Part shown: positions 51,925-59,914 of the stretch, piece after piece
Position numbering within the stretch: position 1 is the first letter of the stretch
Layout: every line of letters starts with the position of its first letter
Source: Pseudonocardiales bacterium
GTDB taxonomy: Bacteria; Actinomycetota; Actinomycetes; Mycobacteriales; Jatrophihabitantaceae
Direction of reading: 5' to 3'
Assembly (NCBI GenBank): GCA_003243915.1
Contig: QHCC01000043.1
Location: 1 to 59,914, forward strand
Length of the DNA stretch: 59,914 nucleotides
Notes under the pieces: model-generated
Databases searched by the model: none
The model's input: the letters and a program-made list of their open reading frames with translations, nothing else
Told to the model about the DNA's origin: nothing
Translations under genes and position numbers: made by a program

Positions 51925-52455
51925 ATGCGGACCAGGGCGATCGGCTCGGTCATTGGCGCGATCGGCGGGGTGGTCTTCGTGCTTGTCAATGCTGGAGCTG
52001 TCCCGGCCTCGGTTGTGTGGCGCATTACAGCCGCCGTCGCATTCGCCGCCATCGCCTGGTTGGTGGTCGTGCGCGGACCCGAGATCGACCAAGCACCGCC
52101 GAGCCGGGCGGCGATGCGGACCTATTGGGTTTCCGTAGCGGCCATGGTCGTGGCCATTCCGATCGGCGCTGCGGTGATCAGCAACGCCCTACACAAGCCG
52201 AATGCCGTGCTCGTGTGGGTGGTGTTCGTGGTAGGGGCGCATTTCGTGCCCTTCTCCCGCGCCTTCGGGCTGCCCGTGTTCGTCTGGCTGTCGGTGAGCC
52301 TGATCGTCGTCGCGGCCGTCAGCGCAGTTCCCGCTCTCGCTTACAACAGCGCAGTCGCAGCCGGCTGGTGCGGCGTCGTGGCCGGGTTCGTGCTGCTGTT
52401 CTTCGCCGGGGTCGGGCCAAGGCTGATCCCAGGCACCGCGACGAAGACGAGCTGA
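51925..52455 (+). CDS. Integral membrane protein, unknown
   Basis: 176 residues from ATG 51925. Five or so spans: AIGSVIGAIGGVVFVLVNAG, ITAAVAFAAIAWLVVV, VSVAAMVVAIPIGAAVI, AVLVWVVFVVGAHFVPFSRAF, VSLIVVAAVSAVPAL and a C-terminal one. FVVGAHFVPFSRAFGLPVFVWLS is recalled from a small family of actinobacterial hypothetical proteins. No function assigned. Confidence 0.75.
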   Translation: MRTRAIGSVIGAIGGVVFVLVNAGAVPASVVWRITAAVAFAAIAWLVVVRGPEIDQAPPSRAAMRTYWVSVAAMVVAIPIGAAVISNALHKPNAVLVWVVFVVGAHFVPFSRAFGLPVFVWLSVSLIVVAAVSAVPALAYNSAVAAGWCGVVAGFVLLFFAGVGPRLIPGTATKTS

Positions 52456-52577
52456 TTCGGACCGGTAGTGGATCCTTGCGCGCGAAGCGCAGAGCGATCG
52501 GCTGTCGGCATCGACGGGCAGGCGGGATGCCGCTGTGGTTACGTAGCCAGATGCCTGGTAGCCGATGGACGATCGCG

Positions 52578-53594
52578 TCATAGTCTTGGCGCGGCCAGGG
52601 CTGGCATCGCGGGCAGAGTCGACCCATCCGGCGCATTCCTGGGCCTGGGTGTCGCGGCGGTCGGGGCGAGGGCGTCGAGGATGTGATCGAGTTCCTCGAC
52701 GCTCCGGTTTGGCGGCAGCGTGATGATTGGCATGTCGGCGCCTGCGGCATGGAGGCGTTCCAGTCCGGCCCGGGCGGTTGCGGCGTCGCCGCACAGCGTC
52801 AGCTCGTCCAGCAGGATTTCGGGAATTTGTCCCGTTCCGGTCACGACCTCGTCGACCGCCGTGGTGAAGCCGAGCTGCCGCAGCCGGGTGGGGTAGAGCG
52901 GCCCCATTTTGGTCAGGTAGAAGTCGACCCACCAGGACGCCAGTGCCCGGGCCTGGTCCGGGTGGGGCGACACCGCTGCCGGGACGCACGGATACACCTG
53001 CGGCAGCGGCCGTCCGGCGGCGCTGCGTTCCAGCATCCGGATCCCGTCCTTCAACGCGGAGGCGGGGGACAGGAACGGGGCCCAGCCGTCCGCGACCTGG
53101 CCGCAGACTCGGATCGCCGCCGGGCCGAGCGCGGCCAGCGTGATCGGGACGGGGGATGGGCCGACGGCGAGCCGCAGCCCGCGGCTGCCGTTTGCGGGCG
53201 AGAGCCGCTCGCCGTCGAGCAGCGCACGCACCTGACGCGTCATCGCCGCGAGCCGCGGCACAGGAGCGCAGAACTCGACGTCGTGCAAGCCCTCGGCCAG
53301 CATCGGGCTGCCCGCGCCCAGGCCGAGGACAAACCGTCCCTGCGAGATCTCGTGGAGACTTGTGGCGAGCATCGCGATCTGTGCGGCACTGCGTCCCCAG
53401 ATGTTCAGGACGCCTGTCCCGATCCGGATCCGGCTGGTCCGGGTCGCGACCTCGGTCAACAACACGGATGCGTCGTGCCCCCAGCCCTCGGCCAGGAAGA
53501 ACGCGTCGTAGCCGAGGGATTCGGCGCGGGTGGCGATGTGCAGCACGACGTCGCGCCGGGTTTCCATCGGGGTGAGGCCGATGCCGAGTCTCAT
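52578..53594 (-). CDS. LLM class flavin-dependent oxidoreductase
   Basis: 338 residues from ATG 53594. MRLGIGLTPMETRRD, ESLGYDAFFLAEGWGHDASVLLTEVATRTSRIRIGTGVLN and LHEISQGRFVLGLGAGSP are luciferase-like (F420 or FMN) features. ATG overlaps the methyltransferase stop by four bases (ATGA), making a two-gene operon that diverges from the SARP gene. Function perhaps oxidation in a secondary pathway. Confidence 0.92.
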   Translation of the reverse strand: MRLGIGLTPMETRRDVVLHIATRAESLGYDAFFLAEGWGHDASVLLTEVATRTSRIRIGTGVLNIWGRSAAQIAMLATSLHEISQGRFVLGLGAGSPMLAEGLHDVEFCAPVPRLAAMTRQVRALLDGERLSPANGSRGLRLAVGPSPVPITLAALGPAAIRVCGQVADGWAPFLSPASALKDGIRMLERSAAGRPLPQVYPCVPAAVSPHPDQARALASWWVDFYLTKMGPLYPTRLRQLGFTTAVDEVVTGTGQIPEILLDELTLCGDAATARAGLERLHAAGADMPIITLPPNRSVEELDHILDALAPTAATPRPRNAPDGSTLPAMPALAAPRL

Positions 53595-54601
53595 GGTGAT
53601 GCCTTTCGGGCCAGGATCGTCTTGGTTGTGTCGGGGATGAGTACTTCAGTTTCCGCGGGCGTGAAGCCGTGGTGGCGCAGCCGCCCGGATAGGGCGCCGG
53701 CGGAGAAGGAGATCCCGTCGCCGCGGAAGGCGAGGTACTGCAGGAACCAGAGTGCGGCAGAGGCGGGTCCTGAGGCGTCGTCGTGGATCATGAAGTCGTG
53801 GACGATGAGCAGGCCGCCGGCTGCCAGACTGGTGTAAGCCTTCGCGAGCACCATGTCGATCTCGGTCGCACCCAGTGCGCTGAGCAGGTACGACAGCAGG
53901 ACGACGTCCTGGTCGGCTGGCCAGGGGGTGTGCACGGCGTCGCCGGATAGCAGGTCGATGCGCGCCCCGAGGCCGGCCTCGTCGATGTAGGTTCGGGCGA
54001 CGTCGATCACGGCGGGAAAGTCCAGGACTGCTGCCCGCAGGCGCGGGTTGCGTGTGCACAGGGCGATGGAGAGCGCTCCGCTGCCGCCTCCGACGTCCAG
54101 CATCGTGCGGGCGCCCCCGAGCGGGGTCCTTTTGGCGAGGACATGGGCGGCGCCGCGCGACCCGGCGTGCTGGGCGGCGGTGAACGTGCGGGCTTCGTCG
54201 GGCCGTGACAGCAGGTCGGCGAAGGTGTCGGACGCGGCGCCGGTGCCGGTCAGCCCGGCGTCGAGCTGCAGGAGCGCCGGATAGATCTGCTGGCCCAACT
54301 GAAGGCGGAAGTACTCGCCGAACTCGTCGGGCGCGCCCTGCGCCAGGTAGCGCTGGCAGGCCGGCGCATTGGTGTAGGAGTGCCCCTCGGCGACGATGAG
54401 ACCGACCGCCGACAGTGCATGCAGCAGCGTCTGCAGCGGGGACGCCGCGATACCGGTGTCGTGCGACAGCTCAGCCGTGGTGCGTGGCCCGGAGGCCAGG
54501 TGGGTGAACGGGCCGACCCCTAGTGCGGCGAACAACGCCTTCGAGGCGATGAACCCGTAGGCGATGCTCGACAGCTCGCGGCGCTCGGTGATGGCCCGCA
54601 T
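53591..54601 (-). CDS. O-methyltransferase, plant-type with dimerisation domain
   Basis: 336 residues. Residues 1-100 are an N-terminal winged-helix dimerisation part (ELSSIAYGFIASKALFAALGVGPFTHLASGPRTTAELSHDTGI), followed by motif I LDVGGGSGALSIALC and ADQDVVLLSYLLSALGATEID, VHDFMIHDDASGPASAAL. Matches small-molecule O-methyltransferases of polyketide or phenazine-like pathways. Shares an operon with the LLM gene; upstream gap holds the SARP repeats. Confidence 0.9.
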   Translation of the reverse strand: MRAITERRELSSIAYGFIASKALFAALGVGPFTHLASGPRTTAELSHDTGIAASPLQTLLHALSAVGLIVAEGHSYTNAPACQRYLAQGAPDEFGEYFRLQLGQQIYPALLQLDAGLTGTGAASDTFADLLSRPDEARTFTAAQHAGSRGAAHVLAKRTPLGGARTMLDVGGGSGALSIALCTRNPRLRAAVLDFPAVIDVARTYIDEAGLGARIDLLSGDAVHTPWPADQDVVLLSYLLSALGATEIDMVLAKAYTSLAAGGLLIVHDFMIHDDASGPASAALWFLQYLAFRGDGISFSAGALSGRLRHHGFTPAETEVLIPDTTKTILARKASP

Positions 54602-54662
54602 CTAACGCTCCTTCAGCTCGGTCGGTCTGACGCTCGGTGGGATTACTGTGGCGGGGCTGGCT

Positions 54663-54677
54663 TGCAATCAGATTGCA
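54663..54677. promoter_or_regulatory. SARP-type direct repeat, 11-base spacing
   Basis: TTGCA at 54662-54666 and again at 54673-54677 (TGCA starting 54663 and 54674), exactly 11 bases apart. It also forms a palindrome (TGCAATC-A-GATTGCA). It sits in the divergent promoter of the O-methyltransferase and the SARP gene. Confidence 0.6.
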
Positions 54678-54701
54678 GCGCACGACGAGTGGGGATCAAC
54701 C

Positions 54702-57539
54702 GTGCAGTTTCGGATCCTGGGGCCGCTGGAGGTTGTCGCGGACGGGGTGCCGATCGCCGTTGGCGGACCGAAGCCGCGCGCCCTGCTGGCCGCGCTGCTC
54801 ATCCAGCCCGGGACGGTCGTGTCCACCGACCGCCTGATGCAGGCCATCTGGGGCGACGAGCCGCCCGTCGACGCGCTGAACGCGTTGCGGGCCTACGTCT
54901 CTCGGGTGCGGACGGCCCTGGGCCCGCCGGTCCGGCTGTTCCACCGCGCGCCGGGCTACTTTCTCGAGGTCGCCGACGGTGAGCTGGACGCCGCGCAGTT
55001 CGTCCACCTGCTCGGCGCGGCCCGAGCGCACGTGGCTGCGGGCGAGCACGATCGTGTCGTCCAGACCCTCGACGGCGCGCTCGCGCTCTGGCGCGGCGAC
55101 GCGCTCGCGGAGTTCGCCGACTTCGACTTCGCGGTCACCGAGATCGCCCGCCTCGATGACCTGCGACTCGTCGCCGTCGAGGAACGGATCGACGCGCTGC
55201 TGCACCTGGACCGGGACGCCGAGGTCGTCGCCGAGCTCGACGGACTCGTCCGCCGGTTCCCCGACCGCGAGCGTCTTGCGGTCCAGCTGATGCGCGGGCT
55301 GTACCGCTGCGGGCGGCAGACCGATGCGCTGGCCGTGTACCGGCAGCTTCGGAGGCGGCTCGTCGACGAGCTCGGTGTCGAGCCGTCGCAGCAGGCCCAG
55401 GAGCTGCACCGCCAAGTGCTGGCGCACGATCCGGCGCTCGGGCCGTCCCGCGCCGCCACGAGCGGCAACCTCCCGCGGCGGGCGACGAGCTTCGTCGCTC
55501 GGCACGCGGAGCTCGCCGGGGTGGGCGCCGCGACCGAAGCGGCACCGCTGGTGACTCTCACCGGCGCCGGTGGGGTGGGCAAGTCCCGACTCGCCCTGGA
55601 GGTGGCCGAGCGGGTGCGGTCGCGTTTCACCGACGGGGCCTGGTTGTGTGAGCTCGCTCCGCTGGCCGACACCGGCCCCGTCAGTCACGCCGTCGCGGCT
55701 GCGCTCGGTGTGCGGCAGCGCCACGGCCTGTCGATCGAGCAGACGCTCATCGAGTACCTGCGCGCGCGGACGCTGCTGCTCGTCCTGGACAACTGCGAGC
55801 ACGTGCTGGCCGCGGCGGCCCGGCTCGTCGGTGCGATCGTGGCGGACTGCGCGGGCGTCGTCGTGATTGCGACGAGCCGCGAGGCGCTCGGCGTCGACGG
55901 CGAGCAGGTATGGCCGGTGCCGCCGCTGTCGGTCGACGACGCGACGACGCTGTTCGTGCACCGGGCGCGCAGCACCCGGCCCGACTTCGACCCGGACCGG
56001 GAGACCGGCGGCGCCGTCACCGAGATCTGCCTGCGACTCGACGGACTGCCACTCGCGATCGAGCTCGCCGCGGCCCGGATGCGGATGATGACTGCGACCG
56101 AAGTCGCGCAGCGGCTCGACGACAGCTTGCTCCTGGTCGGCGGTCCGCGCACCGCCCAGCCGTGGCACCACAGCCTGACCGCGGCCATCGACTGGTCCTA
56201 CCAGCTGCTGGCCCACCCGGAGCAGACTCTGTTCGCGCGGATGTCGGTGTTCGCGGGCGGCGCCGACCTCGCCGGGGTCCATGGGGTGTGTGCCGACCCG
56301 CACACCACCGACGGCCAGGTGCTCGAGTTGCTCACCGGGCTCGTCGACAAATCGATGGTGGTCGCCACCCCCGGCCGGGTGGGCACCCGCTACCGGATGC
56401 TGGAGACCCTGCGCGCCCACGGCCGCGAGCGCCTGCGCGAGTGTGGTGAGGACGTCGCGCTCGCTCGTCGTCATGCCGAGTACTTCACCGATCTGGCCGA
56501 ACGAGCAGCGCGGGGCGTCCAGGGACCCGACGAGCAGGCCTGGGTCGAGCGCACGCTGCCCGACCGCGACAACCTGCGCGTCGCGTTCGACCAGTCCTTC
56601 GCCGACCGGAACGAGGAAGTGGTACTGCGCCTGGTCACGTCGCTGGCCGAGGTGCTGGCCCTGCGGATCGGGTATGAGTCGGCGGCCTGGGCGTCGCGCG
56701 GCCTGGACATTGCACCTGGCGACCATCCGCTGCGCGCGGCGGCCGCCGGCGCGGCCGCGCGTGGTGCATGGGCCCGCGGTGACTTCACCCACGCGCGCAG
56801 GCTGGCCGCCCGGGCGGGTGCTCTGGTCCCGAGCCGGGGAACCGCCCGCATCGCCTATCCCGCCGACGTAGTCGCGGATGTCGCCTTGTACGAGGGTGAC
56901 ATCGAGTCCGCGCTGCGGCACTGGGAGGCCGGCGTGATCGCTGCTCGCCGGGACGACGACCCGATCCGGCTGGTCTGGACGTTGTACTACGTCGCCGTCT
57001 GCCACGCCGTGCGTCGGGAGCCCCGATTCGGCGTCGCGGCCGCGCGGGAGTCGGTGCAGGTGGCGGACAGCACGGGCAATCCGACGGCGCGCTCAATGGC
57101 CCGCTACGCCCTCGCTCTGGTGGGCAAGAAAGTCGATCCGGACCACGCGTTGGCGCTGTTCGACGAGGCCGCCGGGCTGGCCGCGCAGGTGCACAACTAC
57201 TGGTGGCACGGGATCGCCACGATGGAGGCGGCGGCCACCCGCGCGGTGCACGGCGATCCGGCCGTGGCGGCCCGGGCGCTCCTTGAGGTTCTCGATTACT
57301 GGGACCGACTCGGCGACTGGACCCAGCAGTGCCTGAACCTGCGCTACGTCGTGCGGCTGCTCGTCCGGATCGGAGCCGACGAAGAGGCCCGGGAGCTGCA
57401 CGCTTTCCTCGTCGCGGCCGGAAGGCCTTCGCCGCTCGATGAACCCGGCCGCGGTATCGCTGTGTCGCAGGCGAGACCCGCGCTCAGCGGCGTCGATGCC
57501 GTGGACCTGGCCAGGCTCACCCTCAACCGCTTGGTGTGA
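54702..57539 (+). CDS. SARP/AfsR-type regulator with NB-ARC-like ATPase
   Basis: 945 residues from GTG 54702. Residues 1-95 OmpR-like DNA-binding (VQFRILGPLEVVADGVPIAVGG); 96-245 bacterial transcriptional activation domain (ADGELDAAQFVHLL ... VYRQLRRRLVDELGVEPS); about 285-560 NTPase with Walker A LTGAGGVGKSRLA and LLVLDNCEHVL Walker B; the rest helical TPR-like. Typical BTAD/NB-ARC regulators activate secondary-metabolite genes and bind ATP. Start 54702 fits the family; the ATG at 54648 adds 18 residues across the repeats. Confidence 0.93.
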   Translation: MQFRILGPLEVVADGVPIAVGGPKPRALLAALLIQPGTVVSTDRLMQAIWGDEPPVDALNALRAYVSRVRTALGPPVRLFHRAPGYFLEVADGELDAAQFVHLLGAARAHVAAGEHDRVVQTLDGALALWRGDALAEFADFDFAVTEIARLDDLRLVAVEERIDALLHLDRDAEVVAELDGLVRRFPDRERLAVQLMRGLYRCGRQTDALAVYRQLRRRLVDELGVEPSQQAQELHRQVLAHDPALGPSRAATSGNLPRRATSFVARHAELAGVGAATEAAPLVTLTGAGGVGKSRLALEVAERVRSRFTDGAWLCELAPLADTGPVSHAVAAALGVRQRHGLSIEQTLIEYLRARTLLLVLDNCEHVLAAAARLVGAIVADCAGVVVIATSREALGVDGEQVWPVPPLSVDDATTLFVHRARSTRPDFDPDRETGGAVTEICLRLDGLPLAIELAAARMRMMTATEVAQRLDDSLLLVGGPRTAQPWHHSLTAAIDWSYQLLAHPEQTLFARMSVFAGGADLAGVHGVCADPHTTDGQVLELLTGLVDKSMVVATPGRVGTRYRMLETLRAHGRERLRECGEDVALARRHAEYFTDLAERAARGVQGPDEQAWVERTLPDRDNLRVAFDQSFADRNEEVVLRLVTSLAEVLALRIGYESAAWASRGLDIAPGDHPLRAAAAGAAARGAWARGDFTHARRLAARAGALVPSRGTARIAYPADVVADVALYEGDIESALRHWEAGVIAARRDDDPIRLVWTLYYVAVCHAVRREPRFGVAAARESVQVADSTGNPTARSMARYALALVGKKVDPDHALALFDEAAGLAAQVHNYWWHGIATMEAAATRAVHGDPAVAARALLEVLDYWDRLGDWTQQCLNLRYVVRLLVRIGADEEARELHAFLVAAGRPSPLDEPGRGIAVSQARPALSGVDAVDLARLTLNRLV

Positions 57540-57563
57540 TGCGTCGCTGGAGTTGACGGCCGC

Positions 57564-57589
57564 TGCATCCGGGTTGCAAGCCCGCTGCA
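57564..57589. promoter_or_regulatory. Three SARP-type direct repeats, 11-base spacing
   Basis: TGCA at 57564, 57575 and 57586, each 11 bases apart, within GCTGCATC, GTTGCAAG and GCTGCAAC. Triplet direct repeats at helix-turn spacing are the classical SARP binding arrangement, and the same core occurs before the SARP gene itself. It lies 55 bases before GTG 57644. Confidence 0.65.
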
Positions 57590-57643
57590 ACACCCCTGCC
57601 CCACGCTTGGCTCCTCAACCGACAACGACACTCGGGAGTCGAC

Positions 57644-57712
57644 GTGACCGAAACACTGGACGCGGAGCGGTCCACGGCACCGAGCCGGTGGGTCGGGCGG
57701 TCAAGCGGGGAT
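57644..57712 (+). pseudogene. Beginning of a truncated gene downstream of SARP sites
   Basis: GTG 57644, preceded by CGGGAG, starts VTETLDAERSTAPSRW and then the frame continues only as an accidental reading across the HxlR gene that is on the other strand. It looks like the start of a former SARP target whose body was replaced by the HxlR gene. The first ten residues look like a normal start; everything else is inference. Confidence 0.35.
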
Positions 57713-58408
57713 GGCATCAGCGAGCCGACGCTGTTGTGCCCGTCGCAGGCTGTGGGAGAACATTGCGGTGTCGAACCAGGTGGGGAAGGCCGTGGCCAGT
57801 CGGCTCGGTCCAAGGAAGCGAGCGCGTCCGTTGGCGACGAGGTCACGGAAGGGCACAAGCCCGACGAGCCACCGGTGCATCTCTGCGGTGTCGGCCTCGA
57901 GGGCGAGATCGACGGCCAGGCCTTGATCTTCTTTGCAGACCGTGATGCCCGGACGCTGGATGTCGAGCCAGCCTTGGGCGCCTCCTACCCCGGTCAGCAC
58001 GAGGTGCACCACGGTTCGGGTCTCGGGCAGCTTGGCTGGGATGGCAAGTTGGTGCGTGCGCCAGATCAGAGTCAGGCCATCGCAGTGCTCGTCGCTCGGG
58101 TCGCCGAACATCCATTCCGCCGCCCAGGCGCCCATTGCCCACACGATCGGCGTCAGCGCCTGACCGGCCGCGGTCAACGCATAGCCTCCCGACCGTCCCG
58201 GTCGGCCGGTCTCATGCCTCACCAGCCCGCGTCGCTCCAGCTCGCGCAACCGTTGCGCGAGCAGGGTGCGACTCGCCCGAGGGATCCCACGATGGATTTC
58301 ATTGAAGCCGGTGGCACCGACCATCAGCTCGCGAATGACCAAGGGGGTCCAGCGGTCCCCCAGCACCTCGACGCTCGCGGCGATCGGGCAGTAGTCCCTG
58401 TGATTCAT
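57701..58408 (-). CDS. HxlR-family regulator with C-terminal SCP2-like part
   Basis: 235 residues from ATG 58408. HRDYCPIAASVEVLGDRWTPLVIREL (Cys at position 6) is the HxlR head, RGIPRASRTLLAQRLRELERRGLVRH the wHTH, GRSGGYALTAAGQAL the wing; after residue 125 a sterol-carrier-like domain adds about 100 residues. Senses small ligands or electrophiles. Ends inside a rearrangement join with the truncated SARP target. Confidence 0.92.
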   Translation of the reverse strand: MNHRDYCPIAASVEVLGDRWTPLVIRELMVGATGFNEIHRGIPRASRTLLAQRLRELERRGLVRHETGRPGRSGGYALTAAGQALTPIVWAMGAWAAEWMFGDPSDEHCDGLTLIWRTHQLAIPAKLPETRTVVHLVLTGVGGAQGWLDIQRPGITVCKEDQGLAVDLALEADTAEMHRWLVGLVPFRDLVANGRARFLGPSRLATAFPTWFDTAMFSHSLRRAQQRRLADAIPA

Positions 58409-58648
58409 CTGGCCATCGTGCCCCAGTAAGGCACCACCGGGTAGTACGAATCCTGTACCGCCGACGTCCCGCCCACCTGGGACCTCATCCGAAAATTCGC
58501 CCGATTCGTCCGGTTGGCCAACCGCCTCGGTGCGATCTGTGGCGGTACGAAATCCTCACTCGTTCCGCCGGTGCGTTCACCGCATCCTCGCTCTGACAGG
58601 CATTCACGCAGCTCCATCGGAGAGCTGCATCTAAGAACGGAGACACGA

Positions 58649-59725
58649 ATGACGACAACGGACATTCCGGCAATCGACGAGGCGAAGCTTGAGGCCTTCG
58701 TCGGGCAGGCGGTCGTCGATATGGGCGCAGCGATCTCCGGGTTGCTGCTGCACATCGGCGATCGGCTGGGGCTGTACAAGGCGATGGCCGGTGCCGGACC
58801 GATCACCTCGGCGACGCTGGCGCACCGGACCGGTACCACCGAGCGCTACGTGCGTGAGTGGCTCGCCAACCAAGCGGCCGGCGGCTATGTCGTCTACGAC
58901 CCAGCGGCGGGCACCCACGAGCTGCCCGCTGAACAGGCCATGGTGCTCGCGAACGAGAACAGCCCGGTGTTCCTCGCCGGCGCGTTCGAGACCATCGCCT
59001 CGTGCTACACCGACCACGACACCTTCATCGATGCCTTCCGCACCGGAGCGGGCGTCAGCTGGGGCGATCACGACGACCGTCTGTACTCCGGCGCGTTGCG
59101 ATTGTTCCGCCCTGGCTATGCAGCCAATCTCGTCAGTGGGTGGCTGCCGACGCTCGACGGGGTGAGCGAGAGACTGCAGGCCGGCGCCAGCGTTGTGGAC
59201 ATTGGTTGCGGGCTCGGGGCGTCGACGATCATCATGGCGGAGGCGTTCGAACACTCGTCCTTCGTCGGATACGACTCGCACGAGGCATCGATCGTCGCCG
59301 CACGGAAGGCGGCGGCCGACGCCGGAGTGGATCATCGAGCGAAGTTCGAGGTGGCGACGGCCAAGGACTTCCCCGGCACCGGCTTCGACCTCGTGTGCAT
59401 GTTCGACTGCTTGCACGACATGGGCGATCCGGTGGGCGCAGCCCGTCACATCCGGGAGTCCCTGGCGTCGGACGGGACGTTGCTGCTCGTCGAGCCGGCG
59501 GCAGGCGAACGGTTGGAGGACAACCTGAATCCGGTCGGACGAGCCTTCTACGGCTTGTCCACGGTGATCTGCACACCCAGCTCGCTGGCCCAGGAAGTGG
59601 GGCTAGGACTGGGCGGGCAGGCCGGTGAACGCCAGCTCGCAATCGTGCTGCGCGAGGCGGGATTCACGCACGTGCGGCGAGCCACCGAAACCCCGTTCAA
59701 CATCGTTCTGGAGGCCAAACCATAG
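58649..59725 (+). CDS. Class I SAM methyltransferase with N-terminal winged helix
   Basis: 358 residues from ATG 58649, AACGGAG upstream. Residues 1-115 form a winged-helix dimer part (LEAFVGQAVVDMGAAISGLLLHIGDRLGLYKAMAGAG ... GTTERYVREWLANQAAGGYV); the SAM domain has motif I VVDIGCGLGASTIIMAEAF, motif II VGYDSHEASI and motif IV-like CMFDCLHDMGDP. Similar to Rv2258c-type enzymes as far as I can recall. A frame-broken partial copy lies at 47527-47814. Confidence 0.93.
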   Translation: MTTTDIPAIDEAKLEAFVGQAVVDMGAAISGLLLHIGDRLGLYKAMAGAGPITSATLAHRTGTTERYVREWLANQAAGGYVVYDPAAGTHELPAEQAMVLANENSPVFLAGAFETIASCYTDHDTFIDAFRTGAGVSWGDHDDRLYSGALRLFRPGYAANLVSGWLPTLDGVSERLQAGASVVDIGCGLGASTIIMAEAFEHSSFVGYDSHEASIVAARKAAADAGVDHRAKFEVATAKDFPGTGFDLVCMFDCLHDMGDPVGAARHIRESLASDGTLLLVEPAAGERLEDNLNPVGRAFYGLSTVICTPSSLAQEVGLGLGGQAGERQLAIVLREAGFTHVRRATETPFNIVLEAKP

Positions 59726-59914
59726 GCCTAGCACCCGTCGCCGATGCACCGACCCGCCGCTAGCCCGGCGCTCCTCGACGAAGACGAGCGTCCGGGCACA
59801 CGGGTAGCGGAAGCCGCCACCCCACGCCGCGTTATCGCAACACAGCACAGCCGGACTCCCGGACCTAGCGCCTCCCGCCGGTAGGTCCGGGTGGGCCGCC
59901 TGATGGACAGCATT

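Noticed and set aside
54696-57005. 769-codon reading frame antisense to the SARP gene
   Set aside because: Low-complexity, Arg/Gln/Val-rich translation typical of the mirror frame in very GC-rich DNA; the sense strand has all SARP domains.
57644-58429. 262-codon plus frame over the HxlR gene
   Set aside because: The HxlR wHTH and Cys head are on the minus strand; only the first 20 codons of the plus frame look real, given as a truncated gene.
1-59914. tRNA or rRNA genes, CRISPR arrays, phage attachment sites
   Set aside because: No TψC-type GGTTCGAAT arm in a tRNA-like context, no array of regular repeats and no integrase was seen.

Overview
The window is about 60 kb of very GC-rich DNA with short intergenic gaps, many 1-4 base start/stop overlaps, frequent GTG starts, GGAGG-type ribosome sites, DUF2510/DUF4328 and SARP proteins, and a very large number of one-component regulators. 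This is typical of a high-GC Actinomycetota chromosome (accessory or soil-type genome). I cannot name the genus from sequence alone. No rRNA, tRNA or CRISPR array was seen. Layout: 1-3.1 kb holds the end of a HemK-like methyltransferase, a Cys-rich MarR regulator with an operator in front of a secreted protein, a DUF202 protein and an ion-channel/RCK-like protein. 3.4-6.7 kb is a molybdate uptake unit (HTH-Mop regulator, modA, modB, modC). 6.7-16.2 kb is the potassium region: a truncated APC permease, then kdpC-kdpB-kdpA-kdpF and a 27-residue leader protein on the minus strand, divergent from kdpD-kdpE. 16.2-18.2 kb is a CPBP protease / XRE / DUF2975 module sharing a 10-base operator-like core, plus two small proteins. 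18.3-30 kb is a chain of regulator-target modules (TetR, ArsR, HxlR next to NTF2-like, SDR, DUF2867, DUF3224, ABM-type proteins), several with clear palindromes in the divergent promoter. 30-41 kb holds a lipoprotein acyltransferase/hydrolase, a nucleotidyltransferase, a C1 aminopeptidase and, most notably, a divergent pair of unrecognised large proteins (444 and 903 aa). 41-47 kb holds peptidase E, a SnoaL protein, three tandem dihydrofolate-reductase-family genes, an overlooked CDGSH iron-sulfur gene, a BBE-type flavoenzyme and an AraC regulator. 47-50.7 kb contains decayed DNA: an IS110 transposase fragment, a truncated copy of the methyltransferase that lies intact at 58.6 kb, small proteins around a GNAT gene, and a frameshifted methyltransferase. 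50.9-59.7 kb ends with a hydrolase, an LLM oxidoreductase plus O-methyltransferase pair divergent from a 945-aa SARP regulator, an HxlR regulator and an N-winged-helix methyltransferase. Main themes: (i) SARP-type direct repeats with exact 11-base spacing flank the SARP gene; (ii) a perfect 18-base inverted repeat and a shared core suggest an XRE/DUF2975/CPBP regulon; (iii) at least five genes look broken by loss of a single base, several in homopolymers, which may be decay or assembly error; (iv) many genes are truncated at strand switches, so this is a mosaic, rearranged region. Start codons were moved from the longest possible ones wherever a ribosome site or family N-terminus supported it.
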